Source of the DNA: Porphyrobacter sp. ULC335
Lineage (GTDB): Bacteria; Pseudomonadota; Alphaproteobacteria; Sphingomonadales; Sphingomonadaceae
Length of the DNA stretch: 64,000 nucleotides
Direction: 5' to 3'
NCBI RefSeq assembly: GCF_025917005.1
Contig: NZ_CP078091.1
Coordinates: 1,178,001 to 1,242,000, forward strand
Shown here: positions 63,436 to 64,000 of the stretch, in pieces
Numbering within the stretch: the first letter of the stretch is position 1
Layout of the letters: each line of letters opens with the position of its first letter
Translations under genes and position numbers: made by a program
Notes under the pieces: generated by a model
What the model was told of the DNA's origin: nothing
Database searches by the model: none
What the model saw: the letters and a program-made list of their open reading frames with translations, nothing else

Positions 63436-64000
63436 TCAGAACGCGCTGGCGGCGGCGCTGGGGCCGAAGTCGAGCGGCTGGCGGTCAATCATTGCCAGTT
63501 CGGGTAGCGGCTGAATGCTGCCGTCTTCCTCCAGTCCGAGGCTGTCTGCGAACAGCAGCCGCCCGCCGGACAGGTGCATCAGTGCCTCGCGGAACTGTGT
63601 GGTGCCCATCGCAAAGCACCCGTTCGAGCGCCCGAGCCGTCCAAACCTTTCGAGATGCGAATTCTCGGCATAGTCTGCGTGGTGCATCACAATGTAGCGT
63701 TGCAGCGCTGCATTGTTGCTCTCGTCGAGCCCGCCAAGCCGCACCGACGTACCATACCGGCCCTTGTACCATTCCCAGGTGACATAGGCCCCGCGGCTGG
63801 TCGCGTTCGAGCCTTCGGTGTTGGAGAACTGCTTCAGCCAGCCATCATGCTGCGGGTCGGAGCCCTGTCCGTGGCTGACGTGATAGGACTGCACCTCGCC
63901 GCGTTCGAAATTGACGAAGTGGAAGCGCGGCTTGGCCGAATGCAGACCGAAATCGGCGATACCGACAATGTCGTGCTTCCAGATCGCATTGCCCGCACGC
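63436..64000 (-). CDS. Murein L,D-transpeptidase catalytic domain protein (YkuD_2-like), partial
   Basis: The frame is open from the stop at 63436 to the window end, giving 188 C-terminal residues; the true start is outside. It includes FHFVNFERGEVQSYHVSHGQ, NTEGSNATSRGAYVT and the active-site motif RSNGCFAMG with Cys. This is a different branch from the YcbB-like gene upstream and is often an exported protein. The two are convergent, with 73 nt between their stops. Confidence 0.8.
   Translation of the reverse strand, partial: RAGNAIWKHDIVGIADFGLHSAKPRFHFVNFERGEVQSYHVSHGQGSDPQHDGWLKQFSNTEGSNATSRGAYVTWEWYKGRYGTSVRLGGLDESNNAALQRYIVMHHADYAENSHLERFGRLGRSNGCFAMGTTQFREALMHLSGGRLLFADSLGLEEDGSIQPLPELAMIDRQPLDFGPSAAASAF

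Overview
This is a GC-rich window of chromosome from an alphaproteobacterium, most likely a member of the Sphingomonadales and probably an Erythrobacter/Porphyrobacter-type aerobic anoxygenic phototroph. The grounds are a bchE-bchJ bacteriochlorophyll pair, two TonB-dependent receptors of the sphingomonad type, an NDUFA12-like complex I accessory subunit, a tRNA-Trp/secE/nusG/rplK/rplA block and PEP-CTERM-like sorting. Nearly all genes are single-copy housekeeping or catabolic genes. Interest lies in the accessory insertions, the signalling genes and the intergenic palindromes.

Layout. 0-3 kb: a partial PhyH-type oxygenase and a stand-alone fatty acyl-AMP ligase. 2.6-5.6 kb: recX, DUF192, NDUFA12-like, DUF2155 and aat, the last two overlapping tail to tail. 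5.6-12.4 kb: tRNA-Trp, secE, nusG, then about 3.5 kb of accessory genes (zinc-ribbon miniprotein, two secreted DUF4189-like paralogues, a broken zinc-ribbon copy, a PspA-like protein), then rplK-rplA. 12.1-16.7 kb: acyltransferase-like, polysaccharide deacetylase, CinA-type MoCF protein and a Baeyer-Villiger monooxygenase. 16.8-21.7 kb: two TonB receptors. 22-27 kb: beta-oxidation genes around a divergent promoter with an inverted repeat. 27-31 kb: hydroxyphenylpyruvate dioxygenase behind a palindromic operator, a VOC protein, and bchE-bchJ. 31-33.5 kb: retropepsin-like protein and an SPFH/Arc-like/small membrane protein operon with a composite palindromic operator.

33.6-40.4 kb is the most unusual part: a membrane-anchored TIR-TolB_N-TPR protein, a small lipoprotein, a secreted Cys-rich Sel1-repeat/trypsin protease, and a SLOG-like plus multi-TM protein (SLATT-like). 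These domain classes are typical of bacterial conflict or nucleotide-signalling systems. Between the lipoprotein and the protease is a parS-like palindrome with an 11-bp tandem repeat.

40.4-48.2 kb: an ATGA-coupled cupin/acyltransferase pair, gamma-glutamyltransferase, a DUF2306 membrane protein facing a membrane LytTR regulator across three 20-bp-phased repeats, and katG. 48.4-53.1 kb: DUF4375-like protein, ahpF, ahpC (peroxide defence with katG) and aroC. 53.2-55.8 kb: ruvA and ruvB, separated by a GIY-YIG nuclease gene bracketed by paired, covarying palindromic repeats and by an orphan gene coupled to ruvB. 56-64 kb: a polyserine surface protein, a rhodanese lipoprotein, aconitase, an EamA exporter and two unrelated L,D-transpeptidase families, the last cut by the window end. 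No CRISPR array, rRNA, insertion sequence or prophage was seen.
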